Assembly (NCBI RefSeq): GCF_000479005.1
Contig: NZ_AWXC01000053.1
Location: 62,001 to 126,000, forward strand
Length of the DNA stretch: 64,000 nucleotides
Direction: 5' to 3'
Source of the DNA: Prevotella sp. BV3P1
GTDB taxonomy: Bacteria > Bacteroidota > Bacteroidia > Bacteroidales > Bacteroidaceae
In this document: piece by piece, positions 61,573 through 64,000 of the stretch
Numbering within the stretch: position 1 is the stretch's first letter
Layout of the letters: each line of letters opens with the position of its first letter
Made by a program: the position numbers and the translations under genes
The notes under the pieces: model-generated
Told to the model about the DNA's origin: nothing
Database searches by the model: none
What the model saw: the letters and a program-made list of their open reading frames with translations, nothing else

Positions 61573-63903
61573 TTATTTCCTGTTCTTAGCCGTCTTCTTT
61601 GTCGGTGCTGCATGCACGATGTCCATGCACTCCTCGTATGTCAAGTCGGCTGCCTTGCCATGCATGACCTTGGGCAAGCGATAGTTCTTGCCGTCATAAG
61701 CGATGTAAGGACCGTAACGACCATTCAGTACTTCCAGCTTTGCGTCTTGTTCAAACGATTTGATGTGTTTCTCTTTTTCCTGCTTTCGCTTCAGCTCTAT
61801 CAGTTGGATGGCCGTTTCCAAAGTCACCGTTAGTGGGTTTTCTCCTTTGGGGAGTGACACATATTTCTTCTGGTGAAGCACGTAGGGTCCGAAGCGTCCA
61901 GCCCCAATCACCACGTCAGAGCCTTCGAACTGCCCCACGGTACGTGGCAGTTTGAACAATTCGAGTGCGTCTTCCAAGGTCATCTCCTCCATGCTCTTGT
62001 CCGATGGGAGTTGTGAGAATCGGGGCTTCTCGTCATCATCGGCCGTACCGATTTGTACCACTGGTCCGTATCTGCCTATCTTTACGAACACCGGTTTGCC
62101 ACTCTTGGGATCGATACCCAGTTCGCGTTCGCCGGCCTTGTGCTCGCTTCGTGCGTTCATCACCTTTTCTACAGTGGGTTTGAAGGTCTTGTCAAAGTCC
62201 TTCATCATCTTGTTCCACTCGGCGTTTCCCTCTGCGATGCTGTCGAATTTCTCTTCCACATTCGCAGTGAAGTTGTAGTCCATGATGCTGGGGAAGTTCT
62301 CCATCAGGAAGTCGTTCACCACCATTCCGATATCCGTAGGCAACAGTTTTCCTTTTTCGTTGCCCACCACTTCTTTTTTAGTCTTGGAGGTTATCTTGAT
62401 GCCCTTTAGCGAATCGATGGTGTATGTCCGCTCGGTACCCTTCTTATCGCCCTTCTGCACGTATTCTCTTTGCTGTATGGTGCTGATGGTGGGAGCGTAG
62501 GTAGAGGGTCGGCCGATGCCCAGTTCTTCCAGCTTTTTCACCAAACTGGCTTCCGTGTAGCGTATCGGACTTTGTGAATAGCGTTCGGTTGAGGTGATTT
62601 CACGGCGTTCCAACAGGTCGCCTTCCTTCAAGGCTGGCAGCGAGTGGGTATAGTCATCCTGGTTGTTCTCATCCTCATCGTTCGACTCATGATAAGCCTT
62701 GATGAAACCTTCAAACGTGATGATTTCAACGTTGGCCGTAAACTGTTCTTTCACACCGCTTACGTCAATGGTCACGGTTGTCTTCTCCAGCTGTGCGTCA
62801 GCCATCTGACTGGCTACCGTGCGTTTCCAAATCAGGTCGTACAACCGGCGTTCTTGCGACGTACCCTCGATCTCATGCTTGCTCATGTACGTTGGGCGAA
62901 TGGCCTCGTGAGCCTCTTGTGCGCCTTTCGAGTGCGTGTGGTACTTGCGTGGTTTGCTGTATTCTGCACCGTAAGCCTTTACGATTTCATCCTTGCAGGT
63001 GTTCACTGCCAGTTGTGAAAGATTCACGCTGTCGGTACGCATGTAGGTGATTTGTCCGTTCTCATACAAGTGCTGAGCCACCATCATGGTCTGCCCTACC
63101 GTAAATCCCAACTTGCGGGCTGCTTCCTGTTGCAGGGTTGAAGTGGTGAAAGGCGGTGCTGGCGTGCGTTTCAGGGGCTTGCGCGTGATGCTGTCCACGG
63201 TGAACTTGGCATCCTTACATTGCTCCAGAAAGGCCATGGCCTCTTCGTGTTTGCTGAACCGTTTGTCCAGTTCGGCCTTCACTTCCGATGCCGATCCGTC
63301 TTCGTTGGTGATGACGAAGATGGCGTTGATGCGATAGTAAGGTTCGCTTTCGAAGGCTTGTATCTCGCGTTCGCGCTCCACGATGAGGCGTACGGCCACG
63401 CTCTGCACACGTCCGGCCGACAGGGCTGGTTTCACCTTTCGCCACAACACGGGCGACAAGCGGAAACCCACCAGGCGGTCGAGCACGCGGCGTGCCTGTT
63501 GTGCGTTGACCAAATCCATGTTCAAATGACGCGGATTCTTGATGGCTTCGAGAATGGCTGGCTTGGTAATCTCATGAAAGACAATGCGGTTGGTCTTCTC
63601 CTCGTCCAAACCAAGCACCTCGCACAGATGCCACGATATAGCCTCTCCCTCGCGGTCCTCATCGGAAGCCAGCCACACTTTCTTTGCCTCTTTGGCCTGC
63701 TTTTTCAATTCGTTGACAAGCTTTTTCTTCTCTTCCGGAATCTCGTAATTGGGTTCAAGTGTATCTGGATCAATGCTCAACTCTTTTTTCTTCAGGTCTC
63801 TGATGTGTCCGTATGATGACATGACCTTATAGTCTTCGCCAAGAAATTTCTCGATAGTCTTCGCCTTTGCGGGGCTCTCTACGATAACTAAATTTTTCTG
63901 CAT
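61573..63903 (-). CDS. topA: DNA topoisomerase I
   Basis: A 776-residue type IA topoisomerase that relaxes negative supercoils. The Toprim start is MQKNLVIVESPAKAKTIEKFLG with WLASDEDREGEAISWHL (acidic D-x-D). The active-site Tyr is in GQITYMRTDSVNLS. In place of zinc-ribbon CxxC fingers the C-terminus has repeats around VKIGRYGPVVQIG, IGAGRFGPYVLHQ and LNGRYGPYIAYDGK, then a Lys-rich tail (PTKKTAKNRK). The start at 63903 lies downstream of a -7 box at 63933-63940; an ATG at 63945 does not. Confidence 0.95.
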   Translation of the reverse strand: MQKNLVIVESPAKAKTIEKFLGEDYKVMSSYGHIRDLKKKELSIDPDTLEPNYEIPEEKKKLVNELKKQAKEAKKVWLASDEDREGEAISWHLCEVLGLDEEKTNRIVFHEITKPAILEAIKNPRHLNMDLVNAQQARRVLDRLVGFRLSPVLWRKVKPALSAGRVQSVAVRLIVEREREIQAFESEPYYRINAIFVITNEDGSASEVKAELDKRFSKHEEAMAFLEQCKDAKFTVDSITRKPLKRTPAPPFTTSTLQQEAARKLGFTVGQTMMVAQHLYENGQITYMRTDSVNLSQLAVNTCKDEIVKAYGAEYSKPRKYHTHSKGAQEAHEAIRPTYMSKHEIEGTSQERRLYDLIWKRTVASQMADAQLEKTTVTIDVSGVKEQFTANVEIITFEGFIKAYHESNDEDENNQDDYTHSLPALKEGDLLERREITSTERYSQSPIRYTEASLVKKLEELGIGRPSTYAPTISTIQQREYVQKGDKKGTERTYTIDSLKGIKITSKTKKEVVGNEKGKLLPTDIGMVVNDFLMENFPSIMDYNFTANVEEKFDSIAEGNAEWNKMMKDFDKTFKPTVEKVMNARSEHKAGERELGIDPKSGKPVFVKIGRYGPVVQIGTADDDEKPRFSQLPSDKSMEEMTLEDALELFKLPRTVGQFEGSDVVIGAGRFGPYVLHQKKYVSLPKGENPLTVTLETAIQLIELKRKQEKEKHIKSFEQDAKLEVLNGRYGPYIAYDGKNYRLPKVMHGKAADLTYEECMDIVHAAPTKKTAKNRK

Positions 63904-63932
63904 TGTTACTTTGTGAATCTTATAATTTGCGG

Positions 63933-63940
63933 CAAAAGTA
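63933..63940 (-). promoter_or_regulatory. -7 promoter box of the topA-aroK-speA operon
   Basis: TACTTTTG on the minus strand lies 29 bases before the topA ATG at 63903. The -33 region is poorly matched. The 60 bases to the window edge are AT-rich with no gene seen. Confidence 0.6.
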
Positions 63941-64000
63941 AACAAAAGTTTCTTTATACCTTTTATATATAGGCAATTTTACTTTGTTTTTTAAGTTTTT

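Overview
The window is chromosomal DNA from a member of the Bacteroidota, most likely order Bacteroidales and family Prevotellaceae. Promoters follow the Bacteroidota form TTTG-N19/20-TAnnTTTG, Shine-Dalgarno sites are scarce, and conserved blocks of that phylum are present (DUF6089-uppS-bamA-ompH-murI, dapB-lepB, fused secDF, TopA ending in GRYGPY-type repeats). It holds about 50 protein genes and one tRNA. I see no rRNA, CRISPR array, prophage, plasmid backbone or intact insertion sequence.

Layout. 1-5182: secDF (cut by the window edge), an EEP-fold hydrolase and a rhomboid protease, all minus. 5265-5865: HU gene with a textbook promoter, a shared terminator and tRNA-Gln. 6491-16477: the most unusual region, a six-gene plus-strand operon made of a TonB-dependent receptor, a DUF4876-type lipoprotein, a predicted outer-membrane barrel, a secreted caspase/gingipain-fold peptidase with HEAT repeats, a secreted papain-like peptidase and a short HmuY-like lipoprotein. 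17168-25502: surface lipoprotein, DUF6089, uppS, bamA, three tandem Skp/OmpH chaperones and murI, an envelope-biogenesis block. 25575-35533: serine-type sulfatase, fprA and pfkB, an M16 peptidase, a DUF3332 lipoprotein, and a dapB-lepB-pseudo-S26-wbqC operon. 36170-42815: Fur-family regulator, BASS-type transporter, a Rieske-like lipoprotein, SRPBCC protein, pyrE, a prmC-recX-comF operon, and ribD with an apparent internal deletion. 43286-52568: carbohydrate-related enzymes (sialate O-acetylesterase, GH43, GH2, an alpha/beta hydrolase) mixed with a lone ABC ATPase and an SF1 helicase. 52663-57749: calcium P-type ATPase, HAD phosphatase, ribF and CPBP protease in one coupled operon. 57934-63940: ECF sigma factor with a membrane partner, then topA-aroK-speA.

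The hunt centres on the 6.5-16.5 kb operon. I read it as a candidate nutrient (possibly haem) piracy system pairing two unrelated cysteine peptidases with an outer-membrane receptor and surface lipoproteins. The HmuY-like lipoprotein lacks its usual C-terminal half, and a segment resembling that half sits at the C-terminus of the papain-like peptidase encoded just upstream. Other signals are two families of intergenic palindromic repeats, several promoters placed so close to the start codon that the mRNAs should be nearly leaderless, a signal-peptidase paralogue lacking both catalytic residues, a strand-specific RNA hairpin between ompH copies, and a palindromic operator-like site overlapping the -33 box of the receptor operon. 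All family names come from reading motifs by eye; no database search was possible.
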